Shown: positions 47,222 through 56,294 of the stretch, piece by piece
Numbering within the stretch: position 1 is the first letter of the stretch
How the letters are laid out: every line of letters starts with the position of its first letter
Origin: Methylococcales bacterium
GTDB lineage: Bacteria > Pseudomonadota > Gammaproteobacteria > Methylococcales > Methylomonadaceae
Direction: 5' to 3'
NCBI GenBank assembly: GCA_030949405.1
Contig: JAUZSN010000002.1
Location: 2,156,553 to 2,220,552 of the forward strand
Length of the DNA: 64,000 bases
Translations under genes and position numbers: made by a program
Notes under the pieces: model-generated
Seen by the model: the letters and a program-made list of their open reading frames with translations, nothing else
What the model was told of the DNA's origin: nothing
The model's database searches: none

Positions 47222-47947
47222 TTAAAGACTAAAGTTTTCACCTAAATAAACCTTTCTAACCTCTTCATTATTGACAATTTCTTGAGCATCCCCCTCAGCA
47301 ATGACTTTGCCTTCATTGAGAATATAGGCTCTATCACAGATACCTAAAGTTTCTCGGACATTGTGTTCAGTAATTAAAATACCAATACCTCGGTCTTTTA
47401 AATGAACAATAATTTTATTAATGTCGATCACCGAGATCGGGTCAACTCCTGCAAAAGGTTCATCTAAAAGGATAAACTGTGGGTTGCTCGCTAAAGCCCG
47501 TGCAATTTCTAAACGTCGTCTTTCACCGCCTGAAAGTCCTAAGGCCGTTTGATTACGCAAATGCGAAATACTTAATTCGTCTAAAAGCTGGTCTATGAGT
47601 AACTCTATTTGTCCGCGACTCAAATCATTGCGTAATTGTAAGACCGCGCGTAAATTATTGGTGACGGTGAGTTTACGAAAAACAGACGGTTCTTGAGGAA
47701 GATAACCCAGCCCCAATTTTGCGCGACTGTGCATGGGGTAGTGGGTAATAACCTTTTTATCAACAAATATATCACCTTGATCTGCTTTCACCAAGCCGAC
47801 CATCATGTAAAAGCACGTCGTTTTACCTGCACCATTAGGGCCTAAAAGCCCGACGATTTCACCCGTATTAACGTGCAGTGAAACCCCGTTCACAACATTA
47901 CGTTTATTATACTTTTTAAGTAACTGCTTTGCTATCAGAGTTGCCAT
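47222..47947 (-). CDS. lptB: LPS export ABC transporter ATPase LptB
   Basis: 241 residues. Walker A GPNGAGKT, signature LSGGERRR, Walker [14 protein letters not shown]-loop ITEHNV. It powers extraction of lipopolysaccharide from the inner membrane with LptFG. It lies 6 bp after lptA. Confidence 0.95.
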   Translation of the reverse strand: MATLIAKQLLKKYNKRNVVNGVSLHVNTGEIVGLLGPNGAGKTTCFYMMVGLVKADQGDIFVDKKVITHYPMHSRAKLGLGYLPQEPSVFRKLTVTNNLRAVLQLRNDLSRGQIELLIDQLLDELSISHLRNQTALGLSGGERRRLEIARALASNPQFILLDEPFAGVDPISVIDINKIIVHLKDRGIGILITEHNVRETLGICDRAYILNEGKVIAEGDAQEIVNNEEVRKVYLGENFSL

Positions 47948-47953
47948 AGCTAT

Positions 47954-48466
47954 TTATTTTTTCGATTTAGGTTTAGGTTGAAAAACAGTACGAACCCGTT
48001 TAGAGCTGGAGTTTCTATCCCCTGCGGTTAAGACTGAATACCTTGTATCATAAATGATTAAATCACTCGCCGTTTTTTTCCCAGATTGCCAAACTTCGGC
48101 CTTTTTAATTAAATGGAGTTTTGATGTTGACGGATAATATTCCCCCGTCAAGCCTACACCATGAATATTATCTTTACCTTTTCCTGGGGATTGTTTAAAA
48201 CGTGCAGGCTTACCGACGGCGACCACTTTGGTAATTTCACCTTCTTTTAGATAAAAAGTCATTTCATCGGAATTAACCACTAATGAGCCTTGGGTGTAAA
48301 CAACATTTCCTGTATAAATACTGACATCATTTTTTTCATCATAAGAGGCGGTATCAGAGTCAATATAAATGGGTTGCTCATTATCATTTTCCAGAGCAAT
48401 CGTTAACGGGCTGTAACTTAGTATCAACCCGTTTAAAAATAAGATTGATAGATTAGTTAATTTCAT
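47954..48466 (-). CDS. lptA: LPS transport periplasmic protein LptA
   Basis: 170 residues. Signal peptide followed by the OstA-like beta-jellyroll (PIYIDSDTASYDEKNDVSIY, TGNVVYTQGSLVVNSDEM). It forms the periplasmic bridge for LPS. Its start overlaps lptC by 14 bp. Confidence 0.93.
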   Translation of the reverse strand: MKLTNLSILFLNGLILSYSPLTIALENDNEQPIYIDSDTASYDEKNDVSIYTGNVVYTQGSLVVNSDEMTFYLKEGEITKVVAVGKPARFKQSPGKGKDNIHGVGLTGEYYPSTSKLHLIKKAEVWQSGKKTASDLIIYDTRYSVLTAGDRNSSSKRVRTVFQPKPKSKK

Positions 48467-49055
48467 AATGGCTCTTTACGTTAGCTAATAATTTTAGTGA
48501 AATAGGTTTTTTAAAGACCATTTGAATACCGACTCCCTCCGTCCATTGGGGCGGTGACGTTAATTTGGCCCATTCATCCCCTTCTGCATAATTTTCCTCG
48601 GGTTTAACGCGTAAATTACGAGTTTCAATCCCTAATTCTTTAACCCCTTCTGCTTTTTCACGATGAATAAACACGTGACCATTCAGCCATAAATCTTTAC
48701 CGTCTACCGATAAAATACCCGTATCAGATTTTATGACCCAAGGAGGAGAGTCTTCATTATAAAGGCTCATAACAGGCTTTACCATGTGTGTTACCCCATC
48801 ATCACTGTAATGAAACATTTCTTCAGCAAATAACTTGGATTTTAAACGCCCTTGTTCGTCCATTTCTTTTTTCAAATAGCCTTTACTAAAATAATCGGGA
48901 CTGTCTGTCGATAATGAGACTTTTTTATTTTTTGGATCATCAGAGAGCTGAAAAGCTTCAACTAACCACCAAGAAAGTCCTGCCAAAATAAAGGCTAAAA
49001 CATAGGTGCGTGAATTTTGTAAAAAGAACTTGTTAAGGGTAAATGAATAACGCAT
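48453..49055 (-). CDS. lptC: LPS export protein LptC
   Basis: 200 residues. One N-terminal membrane segment (VLAFILAGLSWWLVEAF) and a periplasmic LptC domain (DYFSKGYLKKEMDEQGRL). It passes LPS from LptFG to LptA. Between kdsC and lptA in the conserved order. Confidence 0.9.
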   Translation of the reverse strand: MRYSFTLNKFFLQNSRTYVLAFILAGLSWWLVEAFQLSDDPKNKKVSLSTDSPDYFSKGYLKKEMDEQGRLKSKLFAEEMFHYSDDGVTHMVKPVMSLYNEDSPPWVIKSDTGILSVDGKDLWLNGHVFIHREKAEGVKELGIETRNLRVKPEENYAEGDEWAKLTSPPQWTEGVGIQMVFKKPISLKLLANVKSHYEIN

Positions 49056-49068
49056 AATTTAGACAAAG

Positions 49069-49611
49069 TTAGGTTAGGTAGCGTTGTAAAATACTATCAA
49101 AACTTTCTTGTGTTTGCATAATAAAATCACAAACTTCGCGTACCGCCCCTAAACCGCCGTTGATTTCAGTGATACAATCTGCATAATTTTTAACGGCAAA
49201 ATTAGCATCTTGAACGGCAATAGAAAGTCCTGCACGTTTCATCAAAGGTAGATCAAGCAAGTCATCACCGACATGAGCCGTTTGTTCGGGAGTAATAGTT
49301 AAGTGCGAAAGAATTTCTTCAAAGGCGGCCACTTTATGCTCGTGTCCTTGATAGACATGTTTGATGCCTAAATTTTTCATTCGTAAGGCAACCGACGCAG
49401 ATTTTCGTCCTGAAATGACCGCAATTTCAACCCCTGTTTGTTGGAGCATTTTAAGGCCATGCCCATCACGCGCATGAAATGATTTGTATTCGTTACCTTG
49501 TGAGTCAAAGAATAAACGCCCGTCAGTTAAAACCCCATCAACATCAAGAATTAAGAGCTTTAGATTTTTAACGGTTGTTAAAATAGCGGTCTTATTATTT
49601 TTATAATTCAT
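49069..49611 (-). CDS. kdsC: KDO-8-phosphate phosphatase
   Basis: 180 residues, HAD family. Catalytic DVDGVLTDG near residue 20, AVISGRKS near 65, GDDLLDLPLM near 118. It makes free KDO for the LPS core. 2 bp behind kdsD. Confidence 0.94.
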   Translation of the reverse strand: MNYKNNKTAILTTVKNLKLLILDVDGVLTDGRLFFDSQGNEYKSFHARDGHGLKMLQQTGVEIAVISGRKSASVALRMKNLGIKHVYQGHEHKVAAFEEILSHLTITPEQTAHVGDDLLDLPLMKRAGLSIAVQDANFAVKNYADCITEINGGLGAVREVCDFIMQTQESFDSILQRYLT

Positions 49612-49613
49612 GG

Positions 49614-50594
49614 TTAAACAATGCCCGAATGAATTAAATCATGGATATTTAAAGCCCCGATCAAACATTGATTATTATCGGTGACGAGTAGGGCGTTAAT
49701 TTCTTTTTTTTCCATGATACGCATTGCTTCCGCGGCTAGTATTTGATTAGAGATTACAATACAATTTTGGGTCATGACATCGGTAATCTTTGTCGTTGCA
49801 GGGGTTAAATGCTCCCCTAGCATTCGACGAACATCACCGTCTGTAAAGACCCCTAAAATATGGTTTTGTTCATCGACAATAGCGGTCATCCCTAAATTTT
49901 TAGCCGTCATCTCAACTAAGGCATCAATAATTAACGCATCATCCTTTACTTTAGGGATTTTATGACCCGTGTGCATTAAGTCTGAAACGCGTAACAATAA
50001 CCCTTTACCCAGACTTCCCGCAGGATGTGAAAATGCAAAGTCATCACGCGTAAAGCCTTTGGTTTCTAAAAGTGAAACCGCGAGGGCATCCCCCATCACC
50101 AAGGCAGCCGTTGTACTGGATGTCGGGGCTAATCCTAAAGGACACGCCTCTTCTTTTACGGCCACATTCAAATGAACGGTCGCAAATTTTGCTAAGGTTG
50201 ACGAAGGGTTACCGCTTAACGCAATGAGAGGGACATCTAAACGCTTAATTATAGGCAAAATAGTTAATATTTCCGAAGTTTCACCTGAGTTTGATAAGGC
50301 TAAAACGACATCTTGGGGAGTAATCATGCCTAAATCACCATGACTTGCCTCCCCTGAATGAACAAAAAAAGCAGGGGTTCCTGTACTGGCTAAGGTTGCG
50401 GCAATTTTCCCCGCAATATGTCCTGATTTCCCCATGCCTGTCACGACGATTCGTCCTTTACATTGCATCATTAACTGACAAGCGAGAACAAATTTATCAT
50501 TAATTTGATCCGAAAGTGAGATAACTGCATTGGCTTCAACTTGAATGACGGCACGTGCCAATTTACATATTTTATCGTGATGCGATAATCCCAT
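49614..50594 (-). CDS. kdsD: D-arabinose 5-phosphate isomerase
   Basis: 326 residues. SIS domain (VTGMGKSGHIAGKIAATLAS, HSGEASHGDLGMI, SNSGETSEI) followed by two CBS domains (SDLMHTGHKIPKV, MRIMEKKEINALLV). It converts ribulose 5-phosphate into arabinose 5-phosphate for KDO. First gene of the kds-lpt-rpoN run. About 200 bp separate it from divergent mlaF. Confidence 0.95.
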   Translation of the reverse strand: MGLSHHDKICKLARAVIQVEANAVISLSDQINDKFVLACQLMMQCKGRIVVTGMGKSGHIAGKIAATLASTGTPAFFVHSGEASHGDLGMITPQDVVLALSNSGETSEILTILPIIKRLDVPLIALSGNPSSTLAKFATVHLNVAVKEEACPLGLAPTSSTTAALVMGDALAVSLLETKGFTRDDFAFSHPAGSLGKGLLLRVSDLMHTGHKIPKVKDDALIIDALVEMTAKNLGMTAIVDEQNHILGVFTDGDVRRMLGEHLTPATTKITDVMTQNCIVISNQILAAEAMRIMEKKEINALLVTDNNQCLIGALNIHDLIHSGIV

Positions 50595-50797
50595 TCAGCT
50601 GTCCATTGTTAATTAATCGCTCGGTAAATGAGCAAATATTATGCCATAATTAAGCGTCTGTTGCTTTATTAAACGCGTATTTATGCGTTAATTTTAATGT
50701 GATTGATCCCGCAATCAAATTAATTGATGTTTGACTTAAAGGGGTCAACTCATAGAAAATAGCGGCTTTATTTTACTCTTAAAATGATAAGAATTGC

Positions 50798-51610
50798 GTG
50801 AACTCTGATAATACAATTGTTTCGGTACAAAATTTAACTTTTTCACGAGGGAATCGGAAAATATTTAATAATATTTCTTTAGATATTCAACGTGGAAAAG
50901 TAACGGCTATTATGGGGCCTAGTGGGACAGGAAAAACAACCCTACTAAAAATAATTGGAGGACAACTATATCCTGAGTCAGGCTCCGTCCTTGTTGATAA
51001 TCAAAATGTACATCAATTACCGCGTAAAAAATTATATGATTTACGTAAACGAATGGGAATGTTATTTCAAAGTGGCGCGTTATTAACCGATATGAGTGTT
51101 TATGACAACGTTGCACTCCCTTTATATGAACATACCGATCTGAATGACTCGATGATTCGTACGTTAGTCTTAATGAAGTTGCAGGCGGTGGGGTTACGTG
51201 GCGCAAGAGATTTAATGCCAAATGAGTTATCGGGGGGAATGGCACGACGTGTCGCACTTGCAAGAACGATTGCTTTAGACCCGATGATGATTATGTACGA
51301 TGAGCCTTTTACAGGGCAAGACCCTATTTCAATGGCAACTTTAGTTCAATTAATTAAGGCGTTAAATACAACTTTGGGTTTAACGAGTATTATTGTTTCT
51401 CATGATGTGAAAGATACTGCGGCCATTGCGGATTATATTTATGTAATTTCACACGGTGAAATTGTCGGTCACGGGACACCTAAAGAGATTGAGAACTCAA
51501 AATCAGAATGGGTACAACAATTCATGCACGGTGATGCGGACGGTCCTGTTCGTTTCCATTATTCTGCCCCTGCGTATGTCGATGACTTACTCGCATTTGA
51601 TAAAAATTAA
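50798..51610 (+). CDS. mlaF: Phospholipid transport ATPase MlaF
   Basis: 270 residues. Walker A GPSGTGKTT, FQSGALLTDMSVYDN, signature LSGGMARRVAL, Walker B MIMYDEPFTGQD, H-loop VSHDV. With MlaE, MlaD and MlaB it moves phospholipids between the membranes to keep the outer leaflet asymmetric. The start is GTG; no better ATG upstream in frame. The gene starts the mla operon. Confidence 0.94.
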   Translation: MNSDNTIVSVQNLTFSRGNRKIFNNISLDIQRGKVTAIMGPSGTGKTTLLKIIGGQLYPESGSVLVDNQNVHQLPRKKLYDLRKRMGMLFQSGALLTDMSVYDNVALPLYEHTDLNDSMIRTLVLMKLQAVGLRGARDLMPNELSGGMARRVALARTIALDPMMIMYDEPFTGQDPISMATLVQLIKALNTTLGLTSIIVSHDVKDTAAIADYIYVISHGEIVGHGTPKEIENSKSEWVQQFMHGDADGPVRFHYSAPAYVDDLLAFDKN

Positions 51611-51612
51611 TC

Positions 51613-52395
51613 ATGATTCATTTATTTACTCGGTTAGGCGAGAAAACGCGCGCTAGTTTTGCCAAATTAGGGCGTAGTAGCTTTTTTTTACAGCAACTGT
51701 TAATGGGGGTTGCCGATGTTTTAGTCCGTCCGCGATTACTGAGTAAGCAGATGTATTCGGTGGGTGTCCTCTCATTTTATATTATTACGATTTCAGGTTT
51801 GTTTGTCGGGATGGTTTTAGGATTGCAAGGCTACTATATTCTATCCAGTTTTGGTGCGGATGAAGCGTTAGGGGTGATGGTTGCGACCTCTTTAGTTAGA
51901 GAGTTAGGGCCTGTGGTTAGCGCGTTATTATTTGCGGGGCGGGCAGGGTCTGCATTAACGGCAGAGATTGGATTGATGAAAGCCACAGAACAGCTATCAG
52001 GCATGGAAATGATGGCGATTGATCCGATGAAACGTATTATTTCCCCTCGTTTTTTAGCAGGCTTTATTTCGTTGCCCTTACTAACCGCTTTATTTAGTAC
52101 GGTCGGTGTTTTGGGAGGCCATCTCATTGGCGTAAACTTACTCGGTGTGGATGAAGGCTCGTATTGGTCACAGATGCAAAGTAGCTTAGATTTTTATGAT
52201 GATATACTCAATGGCGTTATCAAAAGTGTCGTCTTTGGTTTTGTGATTTCATGGATTGCCTTATTTGAAGGCTATGATGCGATTCCAACCTCAGAAGGAG
52301 TCAGTCGAGCGACTACGCGTACCGTTGTTAATTCGGCGTTTGCTATTTTGGGATTAGATTTTATTCTTACTGCACTTATGTTTGGAGACATTTAA
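51613..52395 (+). CDS. mlaE: Phospholipid transport permease MlaE
   Basis: 260 residues with about five membrane segments. FVGMVLGLQGYYIL, LVRELGPVVSALLFAGRAGS, MKATEQLSGMEMMAIDPMKR and GCYDG-like GYDAIPTSEGVSRATTR are MlaE family motifs. 2 bp behind mlaF, 1 bp overlap with mlaD. Confidence 0.95.
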   Translation: MIHLFTRLGEKTRASFAKLGRSSFFLQQLLMGVADVLVRPRLLSKQMYSVGVLSFYIITISGLFVGMVLGLQGYYILSSFGADEALGVMVATSLVRELGPVVSALLFAGRAGSALTAEIGLMKATEQLSGMEMMAIDPMKRIISPRFLAGFISLPLLTALFSTVGVLGGHLIGVNLLGVDEGSYWSQMQSSLDFYDDILNGVIKSVVFGFVISWIALFEGYDAIPTSEGVSRATTRTVVNSAFAILGLDFILTALMFGDI

Positions 52396-52868
52396 TGCAA
52401 CACTCCGTTAAACAAGATACCTTAGTTGGGTTATTTGTTGCCACAGGTATTGCCGCGTTATTTTTTATGGCAATGCAAATTAGTAATTTAAGTTCTTTCA
52501 CGGAAGAAGAAAGTTATACCATTTTGGCCGCTTTTGAAAATTCAGGCGGGTTAAAGGTTAAATCCCCCGTCGTGGTAGGGGGCGTACGTATTGGGCGTGT
52601 TATTGCCATTACCTTGGATCAGAAAAAGTTTCAATCCGTGGTGACGATGAAAATAGAGGCGCAATACAATCAATTGCCCGAAGATACGTCAGCAAGTATT
52701 TTTACAGCAGGTTTATTAGGTGAGCAATATGTAAGTTTAGAACCCGGTGGTATGGATGATGTTCTTGTTGATAAGAGTGTGATTGATATAACCCAACCTG
52801 CTATTGTTTTGGAAGAAATTATTGGTCAATTTCTATTTAAAGTTAGCGAATCTGACAGTCAAGACTAG
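52395..52868 (+). CDS. mlaD: Phospholipid transport MCE protein MlaD
   Basis: 157 residues. One N-terminal membrane segment (VGLFVATGIAALFFMAMQI) and a single MCE domain (FENSGGLKVKSPVVVGGVRI). It forms a hexameric ring on MlaE. Next should come mlaC, but a STAS gene follows after 8 bp. Confidence 0.93.
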   Translation: MQHSVKQDTLVGLFVATGIAALFFMAMQISNLSSFTEEESYTILAAFENSGGLKVKSPVVVGGVRIGRVIAITLDQKKFQSVVTMKIEAQYNQLPEDTSASIFTAGLLGEQYVSLEPGGMDDVLVDKSVIDITQPAIVLEEIIGQFLFKVSESDSQD

Positions 52869-52876
52869 GTAAATAA

Positions 52877-53185
52877 ATGGTCGCTTTAGAAATTAGTCAT
52901 CATGAACACGGTCATGTAGTCGTGAAAGGGGATTTATCGTTTGCTCATATTCATAAAAAAATAGTGAAAGCAATTGATTTTGGACACTCGCGTTATAGTC
53001 ACGAAGTTAATATAGATTTAAGTGAAGTTAATCAAAGTGATAGCGCAGGATTGGCTTTAATGATTGAATGGATAAAATTGAGTAAGCTTCATAATACTAA
53101 GGTCAGTTTTAGTCATATTCCTGAGCAGTTATTAACCTTGGCAAAATTGAGTGGCCTTGAAGATAATGAGTATTTTATTAAATAG
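52877..53185 (+). CDS. mlaB: STAS-domain protein MlaB-like
   Basis: 102 residues. STAS fold with VNIDLSEVNQSDSAGLALMI, where the Ser after Asn-Gln is the usual STAS regulatory position. MlaB binds and stabilises MlaF. Here it directly follows mlaD, because mlaC is missing. Confidence 0.8.
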   Translation: MVALEISHHEHGHVVVKGDLSFAHIHKKIVKAIDFGHSRYSHEVNIDLSEVNQSDSAGLALMIEWIKLSKLHNTKVSFSHIPEQLLTLAKLSGLEDNEYFIK

Positions 53186-53198
53186 TTATATAAAATAC

Positions 53199-53227
53199 TT
53201 GTAAGGTGGAATAAAGTTAATTACAAT
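53199..53227 (+). promoter_or_regulatory. Predicted promoter of tRNA-Ser
   Basis: TTGTAA (53199-53204), 17-bp spacer, TACAAT (53222-53227), ending 28 bp before the tRNA. Confidence 0.5.
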
Positions 53228-53255
53228 AATCGGCTGGATTAGGATTTAGTTATTA

Positions 53256-53343
53256 GGAGAGATGGCCGAGTGGCCGAAGGCGCACGCCTGGAAAGTGTGT
53301 ATACGGCAACGTATCGAGGGTTCGAATCCCTCTCTCTCCGCCA
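53256..53343 (+). tRNA. tRNA-Ser (GGA anticodon)
   Basis: 88 nt with encoded CCA. Acceptor GGAGAGA / TCTCTCC, anticodon GGA at 53290-53292 in the loop CTGGAAA, and the long variable arm TATACGGCAACGTATC typical of class II tRNAs. Confidence 0.95.
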
Positions 53344-53445
53344 TCCTAAGAACATTCCCATCTCCCCCCCCTGTCAAACTTAACTGCCTACATTCACAAG
53401 AGTGGCCCGTTACCTGCGAATGAAGGATTCAATTGAGGGATAAAA

Positions 53446-54036
53446 CTACCAATATCTAAAATTTCCCGTATCAAGATGAACAAAATCAGAGCTTGAGTAG
53501 TAACCAACGCCCCCTTGACGTAATGAAATAGCGGCGTTGCGTATCTGTTTTGATTCGATATTTTCAATACGAATATCAATCGCTTTGCCAAGCATGTGTT
53601 TGCTTTTTTTAGCAACGCCACTGCTTCGAGCGCTTAAGGCGTGATTAGTTGCCGGTGAACGATAACCTGAAATAATATCAAGTGGCTTTGTCGTTTCAAG
53701 TGTTGATTGCAGTTTATAAAGGAAATTTAATAAATTAGGATCCATAGGATGAATATCATCGGTTCTATGATCTCTCAACAGGTAATCAATTTCTTTAAGT
53801 GCAGAGTCGATATACCGACCTTTTTCAAAATACGCCAGCGTAAGTTTTTCACCCGTGTGTAAATTATTAAAACTTAATTCACGAGGGGATAAATAAGTAC
53901 GTTTTAACGTAGCAGAGGCGACTGTTGGGAAACTTAATGCGGTTGCAGAACCTGCGGCTAAAAGTTGTAAAAAACGCCGCCTAGGCAGCTGTTTCTGTGA
54001 GTTTGTCGTTATTAAATCTAAATTACTTGTTACCAT
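53446..54036 (-). CDS. MepK/YcbK-like murein endopeptidase with Tat signal
   Basis: 196 residues, DUF882/peptidase M15 family. N-terminal twin-arginine signal PRRRFLQLLAAG at about residues 19-30. The M15 zinc site is suggested by ISGYRSPATN, SKHMLGKAIDIRI (His and Asp) and DFVHLDTG (second His). E. coli MepK cuts 3-3 and 4-3 crosslinks in peptidoglycan. It stands alone on the minus strand downstream of tRNA-Ser. Confidence 0.88.
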   Translation of the reverse strand: MVTSNLDLITTNSQKQLPRRRFLQLLAAGSATALSFPTVASATLKRTYLSPRELSFNNLHTGEKLTLAYFEKGRYIDSALKEIDYLLRDHRTDDIHPMDPNLLNFLYKLQSTLETTKPLDIISGYRSPATNHALSARSSGVAKKSKHMLGKAIDIRIENIESKQIRNAAISLRQGGVGYYSSSDFVHLDTGNFRYW

Positions 54037-54195
54037 TATTACTTACACCTAAAATATTTAGTGAAAAAATTACGAAACACCCAAACATCCTATTGTAAAA
54101 GCTGTGTTACAGAAAAAAGTTTCTATTATAATAGTTTTTATTAATAATAGGTAGTTTTTTATTAAATTATTGATTTTGTATAATATCTCTATTAC

Positions 54196-54333
54196 CAATA
54201 GTTCGGACAGTTTTTGTAACCCATTGATTTTAAAAAGAATTTACCAACACATCTCGTAAATATAAACCCCCTTTAAAATCAATGTCTTATAGAATTAAGA
54301 CCGCTATCTTTTTTAAAACTGTCCGAAGTATTG
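54196..54333. mobile_element. MITE family 2, copy 1
   Basis: 138 bp. Inverted ends CAATAGTTCGGACAGTTTT and AAAACTGTCCGAAGTATTG; flanked by the 6-bp duplication TATTAC (54190-54195 and 54334-54339). About 95% like the copy at 56487. No coding capacity. Confidence 0.85.
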
Positions 54334-54437
54334 TATTACCATATAGCTATGTATAAATACGCCGCCTATTTTTTCTTTGTTTTAATAATCGTAACAACTC
54401 CTGTTATGGCGGCATTTAGTCATTGTATGAAAAATAG

Positions 54438-55529
54438 GTATCTACTTTAAATTTCAGGGTAAAACAAATATCAGACCTGCAAACTTTGCGCTTTTTGAGC
54501 GATAAGATTCGCCATAGACGGCATTTTGAATTCACCACTAACTCGGTCATAAACATAATCATAAAAACTCACGGCTAGTTTTTTAGCCGTTTCAGCAAGA
54601 CTCATAAAACTGTCTTTGATTTTCGTGCCTTTCTCATTTCGAGTCTGGAAGCTTATGTCTCGCGCACGCGCTTGTCTTCTTGATTCATCACTGTATTAAC
54701 AGGTATTTGAGCATCAACTTTTACCCGCGATTTATCAGCTAACTTGAACTCGTCAAGCAAGGATTGAGCTTGTTGATTGTAGATATAATGGCGTGGCGCA
54801 TAATCGGTCAGCACGTCCAGAACCGATAAACGGTCTTTGTTTTTAGGGGTGAAATAAGCGGTAAACAAGTCATTGCAGACCACCTGACAATAGTGGTTGT
54901 CACCGTTGACTCGCGCACTGGTATCATCAATATGACCGTATCACTGTTGAGAATACCGCTGCGATAAAGCTCGCTTTTTTCCTGAGACTTAAGCATGGGA
55001 ATTAAGCTACGAAAAAGCCTTTAGATACTAAGTCGCTAGGCAAGCCAGTTTTGTCGAGTAGGCATTTTAGCGTTTGGTCGATTTTAACTCGTGGGATCTT
55101 GGGTTTACGGCGGCGTTTTTCTTATCCGAGTCCGTATTTTCAGTGTCGTTATTAGTTTCTTTTTGCGCGTCAACTTGTGCTTTTTTACGTTCGTCTTCGG
55201 ATGAAATATCATCACCCTTATTATTTTTATTGGGTTTGATATCAGGCTTTCCCTGCTCACCTTTCAAGCGATTAACCTCGTCACGAAGTTGCTGTAATTC
55301 AGTTTCTAAAGACAATTTATCACTGGCTAAGCGTTCAATAAGATTGAATATTTTTTTGACAATATCCTGCGCTTCGCTACTTTCCATTTGAGCGATTGCT
55401 TGATAAATGACGTTAGTTTCAGCCTGTAGGTCGTGGATATTCAAAGTATGTAAATGTTCGTTCTTTTATGATATGTTGTCAAATCTATTTTAGAAATTTT
55501 ATCTTTACCCTGAGATTTAAAGTAGATAC
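54438..55529 (-). mobile_element. IS66-like element remnant
   Basis: 1092 bp, with inverted ends GTATCTACTTTAAAT / ATTTAAAGTAGATAC extending over CAGGGTAAA (24 bp, one mismatch), and an exact 8-bp target duplication AAAAATAG (54430-54437 and 55530-55537). An 8-bp duplication is usual for IS66. Confidence 0.85.
54480..55444 (-). pseudogene. IS66-like transposase, internally deleted and frameshifted
   Basis: Starts at 55444 with MNIHDLQAETNVIYQAIAQM and a coiled coil (LSLETELQQLRDEVNRLKGE QGKP), the usual N-terminus of this group. Then the reading frame is lost around 55060, and a piece with VVCNDLFTAYFTPKNKDRL (in the frame 54653-54883) belongs to the catalytic domain. The sequence between, including the helix-turn-helix, is missing. 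A C-terminal piece may reach 54480. Not functional. Confidence 0.7.
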
Positions 55530-55751
55530 AAAAATAGTTTAGACCCAAAACAGACAAGTATGGTAATGGGTTCCCCTTCTTTTGAATCTAGCGATAAAAC
55601 CATTGAGTCGCCTTTACAAAAGCATTCAAACAAGACGATGCAACTGTGTCATGCAACCCTGCATTGCAGTTTTCATCTTTGTAACCCCCCATCACCTTCT
55701 TAGGAATGCGGATTTAATAAAACCCAAAAATTAATAAATTATATTAGTTGG

Positions 55752-55927
55752 TAAGGAACGCCATTTTAATAATACCCGAAACTACACATTGGTTTACGCA
55801 ATAAAACATATAAATCATGAAGAACATGAAGAACATGAAGTTTTAATGATTTTTCTTCATGAACTTCATGTTCTTCATGGTAAAAATATATTTTAAGTTT
55901 CGGGTATTATTTAGTTCTCATTCCTAA
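55752..55927. repeat. Inverted repeat arm 1 flanking the CusA piece
   Basis: Holds TAAGGAACGCCATTTT, a 144-bp core (55768-55911) bounded by AATAATACCCGAAAC / GTTTCGGGTATTATT with internal CATGAAGAACATGAAG hairpins, and TAGTTCTCATTCCTAA. The reverse complement of the whole arm lies at 56129-56294. Confidence 0.75.
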
Positions 55928-56143
55928 GCTGATTTCCTCTGCGGATAATAACCGTTGTTTTTGTCGGCGTAATTTAGCCATTTCTATATCTATAAAATTT
56001 AATACCATCACCCCAGTTTCCGCCGCTGTGCCTGCGAGAGCGATAAAACCTACATACACGGCAACCGATAAATTAAAATCATAAAAATAAGTAATCCAAA
56101 TACCACCGATTAAGCCAAAAGGAGCGGTTAGGAATGAGAACTA
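55912..56143 (-). pseudogene. CusA/CzcA-like efflux pump, middle fragment (inverted)
   Basis: On the minus strand this reads FLTAPFGLIGGIWITYFYDF, then LSVAVYVGFIALAGTAAETG and VMVLNFIDIEMAKLRRQKQR. It is the TM10-11 region of heavy-metal RND pumps (compare VAVWVGFIALAGVAAETG). The C-terminal piece of the same protein lies on the plus strand at 56295. This segment is flipped relative to it, between two inverted repeats. Confidence 0.75.
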
Positions 56144-56294
56144 AATAATACCCGAAACTTGAAATATATTTTTACCATGAAGAACATGAAGTTCATGAAG
56201 AAAAATCATTAAAACTTCATGTTCTTCATGATTGATATGTTTTATTGCGTAAACCAATGTGTAGTTTCGGGTATTATTAAAATGGCGTTCCTTA
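56129..56294. repeat. Inverted repeat arm 2 flanking the CusA piece
   Basis: Reverse complement of arm 1, with a core at 56144-56278 (135 bp; shorter by a few bases in the hairpin) and the same flanking TTAGGAATGAGAACTA and AAAATGGCGTTCCTTA. Confidence 0.75.

Larger units (their letters stand above)
54349..55703 (+). pseudogene. Small secreted Cys/His-rich protein gene split by an IS66-like remnant
   Basis: The first 29 codons (MYKYAAYFFFVLIIVTTPVM, a signal peptide, then AAFSHCMKN) lie before the IS; the rest (SLDPKQTSMVMGSPSFESSD, ending QLCHATLHCSFHLCNPPSPS) lies after it. Removing the IS and one 8-bp duplication gives an uninterrupted 84-residue protein. His/Cys content and the nearby CusA-like remnants suggest a small periplasmic metal-linked protein, like those next to CzcABC-type pumps. 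I do not recognise a named family. Confidence 0.6.
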
